A DNA stretch of 14,763 nt from Pseudomonadota bacterium (GCA_021847385.1 JAJZTV010000026.1:1-14763); one strand, 5' to 3'; positions 5,004-13,908 are shown, numbered from the stretch's first letter. The notes: generated by a model from the sequence alone, not told the origin. Program-made: numbers and translations.

Positions 5004-8000
5004 TTGCGTCTCAAGCATATTCACCTGGCGGGGTTCAAATCGTTCGTCGACCCCGTGACCATTCCGGCCCCGGCCCAGTTGACCGGCATCGTCGGTCCCA
5101 ACGGCTGCGGCAAGTCCAACGTCATCGATGCCGTGCGCTGGGTGCTCGGCGAATCCAAGGCCCGCGAGCTGCGCGGTGAGTCGCTGCAGGACGTGATCTT
5201 CAACGGCTCGGCCGACCGCAAGCCGGCCTCGCGCGCCTCGGTCGAGCTGCTGTTCGACAACAGCGCCGGCAAGGCCCCGGGCCAGTGGTCGCAATACGCC
5301 GAGATCTCGATCAAACGGGTGCTCACCCGCAACGGCGACTCCAGCTACTACATCAACAACGTCCACGTCCGTCGGCGCGACATCGCCGACCTGATGATGG
5401 GTACCGGCCTGGGCGGCGACGCCTACGCCATCATCGAGCAAGGCATGATCTCGCGCCTGATCGAGGCCAAGCCGGAGGAGATGCGCGGCTATCTGGAAGA
5501 GGCGGCCGGCGTGTCCAAGTACAAGGAGCGGCGCAAGGAGACCGAGCGCCGCCTGGTCGACACCCGGGAGAACCTGGAGCGGGTGGACGACATCCGGCGC
5601 GAGCTTGGCGCCCAGTTGGAAAAACTCACTAGCCAGGCCGAGGTGGCCAAGCGCTACTTCGCCTTGAACGAGGAGAAGACCCTCAAGGAACAACTGCTGG
5701 CCCTGATGCGCCAGCGCCAGGCCCAGGCCCGGCAGACCAGCCTGAACCAGGACATCGAGCGCACCCGGACCGAGATCGAGGCCCGGATCGCCGACCTGCG
5801 TCGGCTGGAGAGCGAGCTGGAGGCCGCGCGCCTCGGCCAATTCTCCGCCACCGAAGCGGTCAACCAGGCCCAGGCCGGCTTCTATGCCGAGAGCGGCGAG
5901 GTCGGCCGTCTGGAGCAGGCCTTGCAGATGCTGAAGGATCGGCGCGAACGGCTGGAGGCCGACCTGCGCCGTCTGAACGAGAGCCAGGCCCAGACCGAGT
6001 CTGAGAAACAGCGCGCCCAGGAGGAGTCCCAGCTCAAGGCGCGGGAACTGGACGAGGCCAAGGAGCTGGCCCTGACCCTGGAAGAGCAGGTACGGGGCCT
6101 GGCGGTCGAAGTGCCGGCGGCCGAGAGCGCCCTGCGTGAGGCCCAGGCCCAGGCCGCCGATGTCCAGCGCGAACTGTCGAACCTGCAGCAGTCGGCGCAA
6201 CTGGAGCAATCGCACCTGAACCACGCCGACCGCGTGATCGACCAATTGAAGCAGCGCCACGCCCGCCTGGCCCGCGAGCAGATCGGCCTGGCCGCGCCGG
6301 CGCCCGAGCAGATCGCCCGTCAGCAGGTGGAACTGGAAACCGCGCAGGAGCAGGTCGAGACCTACAAGAGCCAGCTCGACAGTGCCAAGGCCTCGCTGGT
6401 CGGCCTCGATCAGGCCCGGCGCGAGGCGGCCCTGGCCCTGGAGCAGGCCGGACGCGGCGCGCACAAGGCCGAGGCCGAACTGGCCGCGCTGAAAAAATTG
6501 CAAGACCAGGCCGCCCAGGCCGAGAGCGAGGGCAAGAACTGGCTGGAGCGTCAGGGCCTGGGTCGCACCCAGCGCCTGTGGCAGGCAGTGAAGGTCACCG
6601 CCGGTTGGGAGACCGCCTTCGAGGCGGCGCTGGGCGAACGCCTGGCCGCCCTGGTGGCCGAGGCCCGGACCGACTGGCTGAGCGCCCCGCCCGAGAGTCG
6701 GTTCGATTTCATCCTGGCCGATGCCGGCATGGCGCTGGCCAGCCCCGCACCGCTCAATGGCCTGACCGCCCTGCGCCAACACGTTGCCACCGAAGACGCC
6801 TTGGCCGGCCGCCTGCTCGACGAGTGGCTGGCCCTGGCCTATGTCACCGACGACCTCCACGCCGCCATGGCCGCGCGTGGGCAATTGCCGATCGGTGGCC
6901 TGATCGCCACGCCGCAAGGTCATGTGGTCACCCGTACTACCTTGACCTTCAACGCGCCGGACAAGGGCCATCACGGCCTGCTCGCCCGCGCCCGCGAGAT
7001 CGAGGGCCTGCAGGTCGAGGTCGAGCGCGAGCAGGCGGCCTATCACCAGGCCGAGGCCCGCAGCCAGCAGGCCGAACTGGCCCTGCACGAGGCACGGCGC
7101 CAAGTCGACCAGTTGCAGGCCGAGTTGAATCGGGCCCAGGCGCACCTGCATCAGGTGCAGATGGTGCTGGTGCGCGATACCGACGCGGCGAAACGGGCGG
7201 AAGAGCGTCGGGCGCAACTGGAACAGGAAGGCCAGGAAGTGGCTGAGCAACTGGCCGAGGAAGAGATGCAGCGGGCAGAGGCGGAGGAGCGTCTGCGCGA
7301 GGCCCGTACCCAGCAGGAATTTGTGCAGGAGCGGTTGGAGGAGGCTGGGCAGACTCGGTTGCAGGCCGAACAGACCCTGATGCAGTTGCGCGACCGGGTG
7401 CGCCAGGAAGAACGCGAGGTGCAGGAGGCGGGTTTCCGCGTCCGCGCCATCGAGGCCCGTCTACAGGAACTGGCCGAGCGTCGGGCCCAGGCCGACCGTC
7501 GGTTGGAAGAGTTGGTCATGGGCCTGGAAAACGCCCGCGAGGAGCTGATGGCCATGGACCCGGCCACGGCCCAGGCCGAGCTGGAGGCCGCGCTGGAGCG
7601 CCGGCAGCAGGCCGAGCAGGTCCTGATCGCCGCGCGCAATGCCTTGGAAGGCGAAAATCAGCGCCTGCGCGACATGGAGCAGCAACGCCTGAATACCGAG
7701 CGTGCGCTGGAGCCGCTCAAGGCCAACATCCAGGCGCTGGAATTGAAGCTGCAAGAGGCCCGGCTGCGCGAGGCCCAGTTCACCGAGCAACTGGCTGAAA
7801 TCAACCTCGAGGAACTGGCAGCCAAGCTGCCGGAGAACGCCAAGGACTCCGAATACGCCGGCGACATCGAGCGCCTGGGCCGCGAGATCGCCGGCCTGGG
7901 CGCGGTCAACATGGCCGCGGTGCAGGAACTGGACGAGGCCCAGGCGCGCAAGAGCTATCTCGACGCCCAGGCCGAGGACCTGACCACGGCGGCCAACACC

Positions 8001-8513
8001 TTGGAAGAGGCGATCCGCCGCATCGACGGCGAGACCCGGTCAAGGCTGAAGGCAACCTACGACACGGTCAGCCGCGAGTTCCGCAACCTGTTCACCGACC
8101 TGTTCGGCGGCGGCGAGGCGCAGTTGATTTTGACCGGCGAGGAGATCCTCGACGCTGGCTTGATCGTGGTCGCCCAGCCGCCGGGCAAGAAGAACAGCTC
8201 CATCCACCTCTTATCCGGTGGCGAGAAGGCGCTGACCGCGCTGTCGCTGGTGTTCGCCTTCTTCCGCCTGAACCCGGCGCCGTTCTGTCTGCTCGACGAG
8301 GTCGACGCGCCGCTGGACGACTCCAACACCGAGCGTTACTGCAACCTGGTGCGCAAGATGTCGGGCGAGACCCAGTTCATGTTCATCACCCACAACCGCA
8401 TCACCATGGAAATGGCCCAGCATCTGGTCGGCGTGACCATGCCGGAGCCGGGCGTGTCGCGCCCGGTGGCGGTGGATGTGGAGGATGCGCTGCGCCTGGC
8501 CGAGGCGGCCTAG
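5004..8513 (+). CDS. smc: Chromosome segregation ATPase Smc
   Basis: A complete bacterial Smc (1169 residues from TTG 5004), the ATPase of the condensin-like complex with ScpA/ScpB that organises and segregates the chromosome. Walker A is GPNGCGKSN (31-39). A long coiled coil (about 170-505) leads to a hinge (about 510-660, with GGLIATPQGHVVTR). The returning coil covers about 665-1000. The C-terminal head has the ABC signature LLSGGEKALTALS (from 1069) and Walker B FCLLDEVDAPLDD (1094-1106). TTG 5004 is preferred because homologues begin MRLKHIxLAGFKSFVDP; GTG 4956 gives sixteen atypical extra residues and nearly touches the queF start. In many Proteobacteria smc is followed by zipA and ligA; here it is followed by a convergent gene whose stop directly abuts. 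Confidence 0.97.
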   Translation: MRLKHIHLAGFKSFVDPVTIPAPAQLTGIVGPNGCGKSNVIDAVRWVLGESKARELRGESLQDVIFNGSADRKPASRASVELLFDNSAGKAPGQWSQYAEISIKRVLTRNGDSSYYINNVHVRRRDIADLMMGTGLGGDAYAIIEQGMISRLIEAKPEEMRGYLEEAAGVSKYKERRKETERRLVDTRENLERVDDIRRELGAQLEKLTSQAEVAKRYFALNEEKTLKEQLLALMRQRQAQARQTSLNQDIERTRTEIEARIADLRRLESELEAARLGQFSATEAVNQAQAGFYAESGEVGRLEQALQMLKDRRERLEADLRRLNESQAQTESEKQRAQEESQLKARELDEAKELALTLEEQVRGLAVEVPAAESALREAQAQAADVQRELSNLQQSAQLEQSHLNHADRVIDQLKQRHARLAREQIGLAAPAPEQIARQQVELETAQEQVETYKSQLDSAKASLVGLDQARREAALALEQAGRGAHKAEAELAALKKLQDQAAQAESEGKNWLERQGLGRTQRLWQAVKVTAGWETAFEAALGERLAALVAEARTDWLSAPPESRFDFILADAGMALASPAPLNGLTALRQHVATEDALAGRLLDEWLALAYVTDDLHAAMAARGQLPIGGLIATPQGHVVTRTTLTFNAPDKGHHGLLARAREIEGLQVEVEREQAAYHQAEARSQQAELALHEARRQVDQLQAELNRAQAHLHQVQMVLVRDTDAAKRAEERRAQLEQEGQEVAEQLAEEEMQRAEAEERLREARTQQEFVQERLEEAGQTRLQAEQTLMQLRDRVRQEEREVQEAGFRVRAIEARLQELAERRAQADRRLEELVMGLENAREELMAMDPATAQAELEAALERRQQAEQVLIAARNALEGENQRLRDMEQQRLNTERALEPLKANIQALELKLQEARLREAQFTEQLAEINLEELAAKLPENAKDSEYAGDIERLGREIAGLGAVNMAAVQELDEAQARKSYLDAQAEDLTTAANTLEEAIRRIDGETRSRLKATYDTVSREFRNLFTDLFGGGEAQLILTGEEILDAGLIVVAQPPGKKNSSIHLLSGGEKALTALSLVFAFFRLNPAPFCLLDEVDAPLDDSNTERYCNLVRKMSGETQFMFITHNRITMEMAQHLVGVTMPEPGVSRPVAVDVEDALRLAEAA

Positions 8514-10721
8514 TCAGGCGGCGTTCTGCGCCGGTTCGAACAGATAGCCTTGGGCGTAGTCGAAGCCTAGGGCGACCACCTGTTCCAGCATGGCATGGGT
8601 TTCGATGCCTTCGGCCACCATCTTGTAGCCGGCGTTGGTCACCATGCGGGCCACTTCTCGGATCACCTCTTTCTGGCGCACATCGCCCTTTTCCAACAGG
8701 CGCATCATGCTGATGTCGAATTTGACCAGATCGACCGGCATCGAGGCCAGGTAACGCAAGGAAGAATAGCCGCTGCCGAAGTCGTCCAGCGCGACCAGGC
8801 AACCGGCCTCGCGCAGCTTATGGATATGCAGCGTGGCCTTTTCGATTTGGTCGATCAGCGCGGTTTCGGTGATTTCGACCACGATCTTGACCTCGGGGTA
8901 GGCCAGTTTCAGGTAGACCAGCATGTCGGTCACCTTGCTCGACAACAGACCGACCGCCGACACGTTGACCGACACGCCGAGATGCTCGGGGATGCGGCCG
9001 AATTCCAGGTCGCGCTGCACGGCCTGGATCACCGCCTGATCGAACTCGGCGTCGACCCGGCGGGCCTGGACCACCGGGAAGATCTCGTTCGGCCGGATGA
9101 TCTCGCCATCGATGTTGATCCGGGTCAGCGCCTCGACATAGGCGGGCTCCCGCGTTTGCAAGTCGATCACCGGCTGGTAGTGCATCTCCATCAAGAACGG
9201 GTCTTGGATGGTCTGGTAGATCGCCGAGATGCTCTTGTTGGTGAGCAGCGGCGACACCTCGTTCAACCGCTCGCCGAACACCTCGATCTTGCGGCTGGTC
9301 GGCCGCTTGGCCGCATACATGGCGATATCGGCCTGCTTTTGCAGCTCGCTCAATGGCACACCGGGGCTGCCATGGGCGATACCGATGCTGATGGTGACCG
9401 GTTCGATCACGCCGTATTGCCGGAAATCGTGGTTGAGCACCTGTTCGAGGCAGCGCGCCGCAATGGCCTCGGCATTGTCGGCATCGCTACGCGCCAGCAC
9501 GGTAGCGAATTCGTCGCCGCCTAGGCGGTATAGGCGGTCTTCGCCGCGCAAGGTGCCTTGCAAGATCGAAGCCAGCGACTTGATCACGCTGTCGCCGACA
9601 TGGTGGCCATAGGTGTCGTTGATCGCCTTGAAGTGGTCGCAATCGAACAGGATCAGCGAGCATTGCTCGATCTTGTTGCTGGCATCGAGGCTATGCCAGT
9701 CCTCGTCGTAGGCGCGCCGGTTGAATATTCCCGTCATCGGGTCGCGCCGTGCCTGGTCGTAGAAATTCTGGCTGCTGCGCTCCAGGTTCTGGTTCAAGTC
9801 GAGCAGGCGGCTGTGGTATTCGTAGAACGAGTGGCGTAGCTCTTCCAGTTCGCGGATAGGGAGCGGTTCGATCCGGCAAAAATTTTTCTCTTCGTTGTCC
9901 AAGTCGCGCAGGCTGTTGATTTCTTCTGCCAGTTCGCGCAAGGGGCGGGTGAAAAAGCGATGCAGCAGCCAGGCCGAGGCCAACTGGATCAGCAAGAAGA
10001 CGGCGGTAATCTGGATGAATGCAAGCTGGAACACCGAGCGCATCTTGTCCAGGCTGGGATTGGGCATCAGGCCGAAGCTCAGGCTCTGCGCCAGCTTGTC
10101 ACGATCGACGACGGTGCCGCTCGGAAGCTGTATTCGCATCGTGGCGAGGTCGATGTAGCGGTATTGCCGGTCCGCGCGCAGTTCATCCGCCAGATCGAAC
10201 ACCAGTCCGCCGTAACCGAGCAGTTGGCTGCCGCCCGATTCGGTGTATATCGGAAAGAACGAGAGCAGGCGGATATGCCCGCCCTCATTGACATATAGCG
10301 TGCCGCCTGTCCGCAGCGGCAGGCTATTGGGCATGACGTTCTTGCTATGGCCGGGGGCCAGGATGCGGCCGCTCCGATCGTACAGCGCAATGTCGTCGAT
10401 CGTCTCGGGCAACAGTCCGGCATTGCGCACCCGCTGGTCGCGCCAGATCGGATAGTACTGCCGGTACATGAGCTGTTGCCGGGTCTCGTCCCATTCGGCC
10501 AGGACCTTTTCGATCGTCTGAATTCGCTTGGTGACGGTGGTGACCGCTTCTAGCGCCTCCCGTTTGGCCAACATGGTCTCGCGTTCATACAGCGCTTGCG
10601 AGGTCTTGTCGATTTCCCACCAGTTATAAAGGGCAAATAGAAGTAGCAACAGGCCGATCAGGACGTTGTAGGCAATGCTGAGATAACTGACCTTGGGGAG
10701 CTTTTTATGTGCCCGGTCCAT
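8514..10721 (-). CDS. Membrane GGDEF-EAL cyclic-di-GMP enzyme with periplasmic sensor
   Basis: A 735-residue inner-membrane protein. TM1 (about 13-34) and TM2 (about 232-255) enclose a periplasmic domain of about 200 residues with CHASE4-like features (AEWDETRQQL near 75-84, IALYDRSGRIL at 111-121). A short HAMP-like linker and coiled coil follow. The GGDEF domain (about 325-485) keeps GGDEF (401-405) and the inhibitory I-site RGED (392-395) five residues earlier. The EAL domain (about 505-730) keeps E530 of EAL, N586, E616/E619, D646-D647, K667, E704 and Q724, so both synthesis and hydrolysis of c-di-GMP look possible; the net direction is unknown. ATG 10721 is preceded by an AAGG ribosome site (10731-10728). 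The start overlaps the hydrolase gene by 17 bases, indicating an operon. Its stop is adjacent to the smc stop. Confidence 0.95.
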   Translation of the reverse strand: MDRAHKKLPKVSYLSIAYNVLIGLLLLLFALYNWWEIDKTSQALYERETMLAKREALEAVTTVTKRIQTIEKVLAEWDETRQQLMYRQYYPIWRDQRVRNAGLLPETIDDIALYDRSGRILAPGHSKNVMPNSLPLRTGGTLYVNEGGHIRLLSFFPIYTESGGSQLLGYGGLVFDLADELRADRQYRYIDLATMRIQLPSGTVVDRDKLAQSLSFGLMPNPSLDKMRSVFQLAFIQITAVFLLIQLASAWLLHRFFTRPLRELAEEINSLRDLDNEEKNFCRIEPLPIRELEELRHSFYEYHSRLLDLNQNLERSSQNFYDQARRDPMTGIFNRRAYDEDWHSLDASNKIEQCSLILFDCDHFKAINDTYGHHVGDSVIKSLASILQGTLRGEDRLYRLGGDEFATVLARSDADNAEAIAARCLEQVLNHDFRQYGVIEPVTISIGIAHGSPGVPLSELQKQADIAMYAAKRPTSRKIEVFGERLNEVSPLLTNKSISAIYQTIQDPFLMEMHYQPVIDLQTREPAYVEALTRINIDGEIIRPNEIFPVVQARRVDAEFDQAVIQAVQRDLEFGRIPEHLGVSVNVSAVGLLSSKVTDMLVYLKLAYPEVKIVVEITETALIDQIEKATLHIHKLREAGCLVALDDFGSGYSSLRYLASMPVDLVKFDISMMRLLEKGDVRQKEVIREVARMVTNAGYKMVAEGIETHAMLEQVVALGFDYAQGYLFEPAQNAA

Positions 10722-11583
10722 TCGCGCCCTTCAGTTCTTCCAGCAGGCGGTCCAGCATATCGAACTCATGCTGGCCATCCATGAAATGGTTGGCGCCCGC
10801 GATGACGTGGACACGGGCCGATGTCGCCTTTAAACGGGGCAGCCAGCCCGGGCCGAAGCGGTCGTCGCCTGAGCCCATGATGAAGGCCATCGGTAGTCTG
10901 ATTTTATCGATGCTGCCTATGACGCGATCCGGCGTCCATTCCATGTATGAAAGTAGGCCTTGCGGCGTCGATTGATACTGCTTGCAAAAGCTGATCGCGC
11001 GTTTGACCAAGGTCGGTCGCGGCTGTGCGGCCAAACGGCGCAATTCCTGAAGCAGGCGTTCGCGCTGGGCATCGTCGACGTTGTGTAGGCTACCTTCGAC
11101 CAGGCTGATGCCGACCAATTTCCTGATGGCCGGATCGGGATGCGTTTCGAGATAGGCCAACAGATGAATGGTGCCAAAGCTGTGGCCGACCAGGACGATG
11201 GGGGTCTGCCGCTTTTTCAGCCAGCCAAGCCACAAATCGATCTCGCGGATCGAATCGGACATGCTGTGGGTATGAATAGCCTCGCAGGGTAGGCTGAGCT
11301 TGCGGTTGGCGATACCCAGGCTCAGGGTCGGCGCGAGTACGGTATAACCCGCATCGCTCAGATGCTTGGTCAATTGCCGGACGCTGGGAAATTCGTTGGT
11401 TTGCAAAAAGCCATGTAGGATGAGCACTGCCGGTTTGTCGCGTTGCCCGGCAAGATATTCGGCCGAGGCGGTCAGCGGCCCGTCGATAGCAATGGTCACC
11501 CGTTGGGCATGAACGGCCGTGCCGGTCAGCGCCATGAGGCAAGCGACGATCAACAGCGAGAAGAATCTACTGCATATCGGCAT
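10705..11583 (-). CDS. Exported alpha/beta hydrolase
   Basis: A 292-residue serine hydrolase. The N-terminus (residues 1-26, SRFFSLLIVACLMALTGTAVHA ending in VHA before Q27, with an arginine at 6) is a clear Sec signal peptide. The mature part has the alpha/beta-hydrolase fold: oxyanion motif LHGF (56-59), nucleophile elbow GHSFG with S135, an acid in GSGDDRF (D240 or D241) and H266 in AGANHFMDG. Substrate is unknown; esterase or thioesterase are possibilities. ATG 11583 is chosen because it starts the signal peptide directly; GTG 11598 would add five residues. That ATG overlaps the helicase ATG on the other strand (CATG, 11581-11584). Downstream overlap with the GGDEF-EAL gene suggests joint expression, and both proteins have parts in the periplasm. 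Confidence 0.82.
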   Translation of the reverse strand: MPICSRFFSLLIVACLMALTGTAVHAQRVTIAIDGPLTASAEYLAGQRDKPAVLILHGFLQTNEFPSVRQLTKHLSDAGYTVLAPTLSLGIANRKLSLPCEAIHTHSMSDSIREIDLWLGWLKKRQTPIVLVGHSFGTIHLLAYLETHPDPAIRKLVGISLVEGSLHNVDDAQRERLLQELRRLAAQPRPTLVKRAISFCKQYQSTPQGLLSYMEWTPDRVIGSIDKIRLPMAFIMGSGDDRFGPGWLPRLKATSARVHVIAGANHFMDGQHEFDMLDRLLEELKGANGPGT

Positions 11584-13525
11584 GACTTTGCTTGACACCG
11601 TATTTTCAGCGGATGGCCCGCTTAAGGATGCAATACCGTATTATCAACCGCGCGGGCAACAAATAGAACTGGCCCGACAGGTTGAGGCAGCCCTGAGTTC
11701 TTGCCGTGTGTCGGTTATGGAGGCGGGCACCGGGACCGGGAAGACCTTGGCTTATCTGGTGCCTGCCGTGCTGTCGGGCGGCAAAACCATCATATCGACC
11801 GGTACCAAGACCCTGCAGGACCAACTGTTCCACCGCGATATTCCCGCCGTGCGCGAGGCGCTGGCCAAGCCTGTTACGGTTGCCTTGCTCAAGGGGCGCG
11901 CCAACTACGTCTGCCACTATCATCTGGAGCGGGCGTTGAGCGACGCAAGATTGGCCAGCCGGGAGTTGGCCAACCACCTGCAGCAGATTGCCCAATTCGC
12001 CAAGCTCGACGACAGCGGCGACCGCATGGCCCTGAAGACCGTGCCGGAGGCGTCGCCGGCCTGGGGCTATGCGGTATCCAGCCGCGATAATTGCCTGGGT
12101 GGCGATTGTCCTAACCATCGCGACTGCTTTGTGCTCAAGGCGCGCAAACGCGCGCTGGAGGCCGATCTCGTCGTCATCAACCACCATCTGTTTTTCGCCG
12201 ATGTGCTGCTCAAAGACGAGGGTGCGGGCGAGCTGCTACCCGCAGCCAATGCGGTGATCTTCGATGAGGCGCATCAACTGCCCGAGGTCGCCAGTCTGTT
12301 CTTCGGCGAGACGCTGACCACCGGCATGCTGCTCGAATTGGCGCGCGACGTGCGGGAGGAGGCCGACCAGGCCGCCGGCGATTTCATGCAACTGACCCAG
12401 GCCGCGACCGACTTCGAACAAGCGGTACGGCCGTTGCGGCTGCAATTCAATAGCGCGCAGCAACGCCTGCCGGCGCACCGGGTTCTGGGGCAGGCAGGTT
12501 TTGTCGAGGCCCTGGCCGAGATGCAGCAGCGCTTGGGCTTGTTGCATGGTCTGCTCGAGCTGCAGGCCGAGCGCTCCGAGGGCCTGAAGAGCTGCCTGGA
12601 ACGGGCCGAGGCGTGCGCAGCGCGGCTGGAGTCGTGGCGCGGACCGGATGAGGACGGCACGATACGCTGGGTCGAGGTCGGCAGCCATGCGGTCATGTTG
12701 CATGCGACGCCGCTGAACGTGAGCGAGATCTTTGCCCGCCAGGTCGAGGCCAGCGCGAAGGCCTGGATTTTTACCTCGGCCACCCTGGCGGTGCGCGGCG
12801 ATTTCAGCCATTTTCTGGCCGAGTTGGGCCTGCACGGCGCCGAAACCGGCTATTGGGACAGCCCGTTCGACTATGCCGAGCAGGCGCTGCTCTATGTGCC
12901 GAGCGGCTTGCCCGAGCCCAATGCCGCCGACTACACCCAGGCCGTGGTCGATGCCGCCTGGCCGGTGATCCAAGCCAGTGGCGGCCGGGCCTTTCTGCTG
13001 TTCACCAGTTTGCGTGCGATGAACGAGGCCTATGGTTGGCTGCAGGAGCGGATGGCGCAAACCGGGCTGGCGTTCCCATTGTTGCGCCAGGGCGACCGCA
13101 GCCGCTCAGAACTGCTGGCCGAGTTCCGGCAACTGGGCGATGCGGTGTTGCTCGGCAGCCAAAGTTTTTGGGAGGGGGTGGACGTGGCCGGCGAGGCCTT
13201 GTCGCTGGTGGTGATCGACCGCCTACCGTTCCAGCCGCCGGACGATCCGGTACTCGCCGCCCGCATCGATGCGCTCAAGCGCGCCGGCAAAAATGCCTTT
13301 TTCGACTATCAACTGCCGCATGCCATCATCAACCTGAAGCAGGGGGCCGGCCGGCTGATCCGGCGCGAAACCGACCGCGGGGTCTTGATGATTTGCGATC
13401 CGCGCCTAGTAGAAAAGTCCTACGGCCGGCGGATCTGGCAGGCCCTGCCGCCGATGCGGCGTAGCCGCCAATTGGACGAGGCCGTCGCCTTTTTCGACTC
13501 GGCCTGCGTAGCGGTAACGCCATGA
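11582..13525 (+). CDS. DinG/YoaA-type iron-sulfur ATP-dependent DNA helicase
   Basis: A 647-residue XPD/Rad3-related superfamily 2 helicase, expected to unwind DNA 5' to 3' during replication repair. Walker A is EAGTGTGKT (47-55). Four cysteines for a [4Fe-4S] cluster are present (C111, C171, C176, C182), followed by ADLVVINHHLFFADVLL. Walker B is DEAH (228-231). Motif III-like TSATLA (398-403), motif V GSQSFWEGVDVAG (525-537) and motif VI QGAGRLIRR (587-595) are all intact. Length is nearer YoaA (about 636 in E. coli) than DinG. ATG 11582 is chosen because MTLLDTVFSADGPL is the normal N-terminus; an in-frame ATG at 11519 adds 21 residues antisense to the hydrolase signal peptide. I found no LexA-type CTGT-N8-ACAG site upstream. 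The stop overlaps the next gene as ATGA. Confidence 0.93.
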   Translation: MTLLDTVFSADGPLKDAIPYYQPRGQQIELARQVEAALSSCRVSVMEAGTGTGKTLAYLVPAVLSGGKTIISTGTKTLQDQLFHRDIPAVREALAKPVTVALLKGRANYVCHYHLERALSDARLASRELANHLQQIAQFAKLDDSGDRMALKTVPEASPAWGYAVSSRDNCLGGDCPNHRDCFVLKARKRALEADLVVINHHLFFADVLLKDEGAGELLPAANAVIFDEAHQLPEVASLFFGETLTTGMLLELARDVREEADQAAGDFMQLTQAATDFEQAVRPLRLQFNSAQQRLPAHRVLGQAGFVEALAEMQQRLGLLHGLLELQAERSEGLKSCLERAEACAARLESWRGPDEDGTIRWVEVGSHAVMLHATPLNVSEIFARQVEASAKAWIFTSATLAVRGDFSHFLAELGLHGAETGYWDSPFDYAEQALLYVPSGLPEPNAADYTQAVVDAAWPVIQASGGRAFLLFTSLRAMNEAYGWLQERMAQTGLAFPLLRQGDRSRSELLAEFRQLGDAVLLGSQSFWEGVDVAGEALSLVVIDRLPFQPPDDPVLAARIDALKRAGKNAFFDYQLPHAIINLKQGAGRLIRRETDRGVLMICDPRLVEKSYGRRIWQALPPMRRSRQLDEAVAFFDSACVAVTP

Positions 13526-13908
13526 GGCGCCGGCTCCGATTCTTGCTGGTGTTGTGGGCATTGACCATGCCTTGGCGGCTACATGCGGCGCCGACGGTCG
13601 AACTGCTGGTGCAGACCTCGCCGCTGGCCGGTTTCCAGTACCATGCCGGGCCTGCGCTCTGGCCTTTGCTGCGGGTCGGCGACCGGCTGGCCTTGGTGCG
13701 CGAACCGTGGAACCCCTATGACAGCGCGGCCATCCGGGTCGAATGGCATGGGGTGCCGATCGGCTTTGTGCCGAAGCGCGAAAACAAGGATTTAGCCAGG
13801 CTGATGGACGCGGGGACGAAGCTGGCCGGGCGCATCGCGTATCTACAACGCAGCCGTAACCCCTGGCAGCGGGTTTTGTTCGATGTCCACCTGGATCGCG
13901 GCGATTGA
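13522..13908 (+). CDS. HIRAN-domain protein with N-terminal signal peptide
   Basis: A 128-residue protein. Residues 27-125 match the HIRAN pattern: QTSPLAGFQYHAG (31-43), L..GDRLALVREPWNPYDSAAI (53-71), then G-x-x-IGFVPKREN..LARLMDAG (77-98). HIRAN domains are known from DNA-repair helicases such as HLTF/Rad5, where they bind 3' single-stranded DNA ends, and as stand-alone bacterial proteins of unknown role. Residues 1-22 (MRRRLRF, a hydrophobic run, then RLHA) look like a Sec signal peptide cleaved before APTV, placing the product in the periplasm. The start overlaps the helicase stop (ATGA, 13522-13525), so translation is likely coupled to it. An alternative start at M16 (13567) would remove most of the signal and give a cytoplasmic form. 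Confidence 0.8.
   Translation: MRRRLRFLLVLWALTMPWRLHAAPTVELLVQTSPLAGFQYHAGPALWPLLRVGDRLALVREPWNPYDSAAIRVEWHGVPIGFVPKRENKDLARLMDAGTKLAGRIAYLQRSRNPWQRVLFDVHLDRGD

Noticed and set aside
4962..7250. A 762-codon open frame on the minus strand opposite smc
   Set aside because: It is a low-complexity Leu/Gly/Gln-rich shadow of the coiled-coil codons of smc, common in high-GC genomes; it has no domain and overlaps a clear gene.
8595..9524. A 309-codon plus-strand frame opposite the GGDEF-EAL gene
   Set aside because: His/Asp/Gly/Leu-rich shadow of the EAL and GGDEF codons, with no recognisable fold.
11519..11600. LexA (SOS) box upstream of the DinG/YoaA-type helicase
   Set aside because: Looked for CTGT-N8-ACAG around the start because some relatives are SOS-controlled; nothing close was found.
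12236..13060. A 274-codon minus-strand frame opposite the helicase
   Set aside because: No motif or plausible start signal; the plus-strand helicase is intact across the whole stretch.
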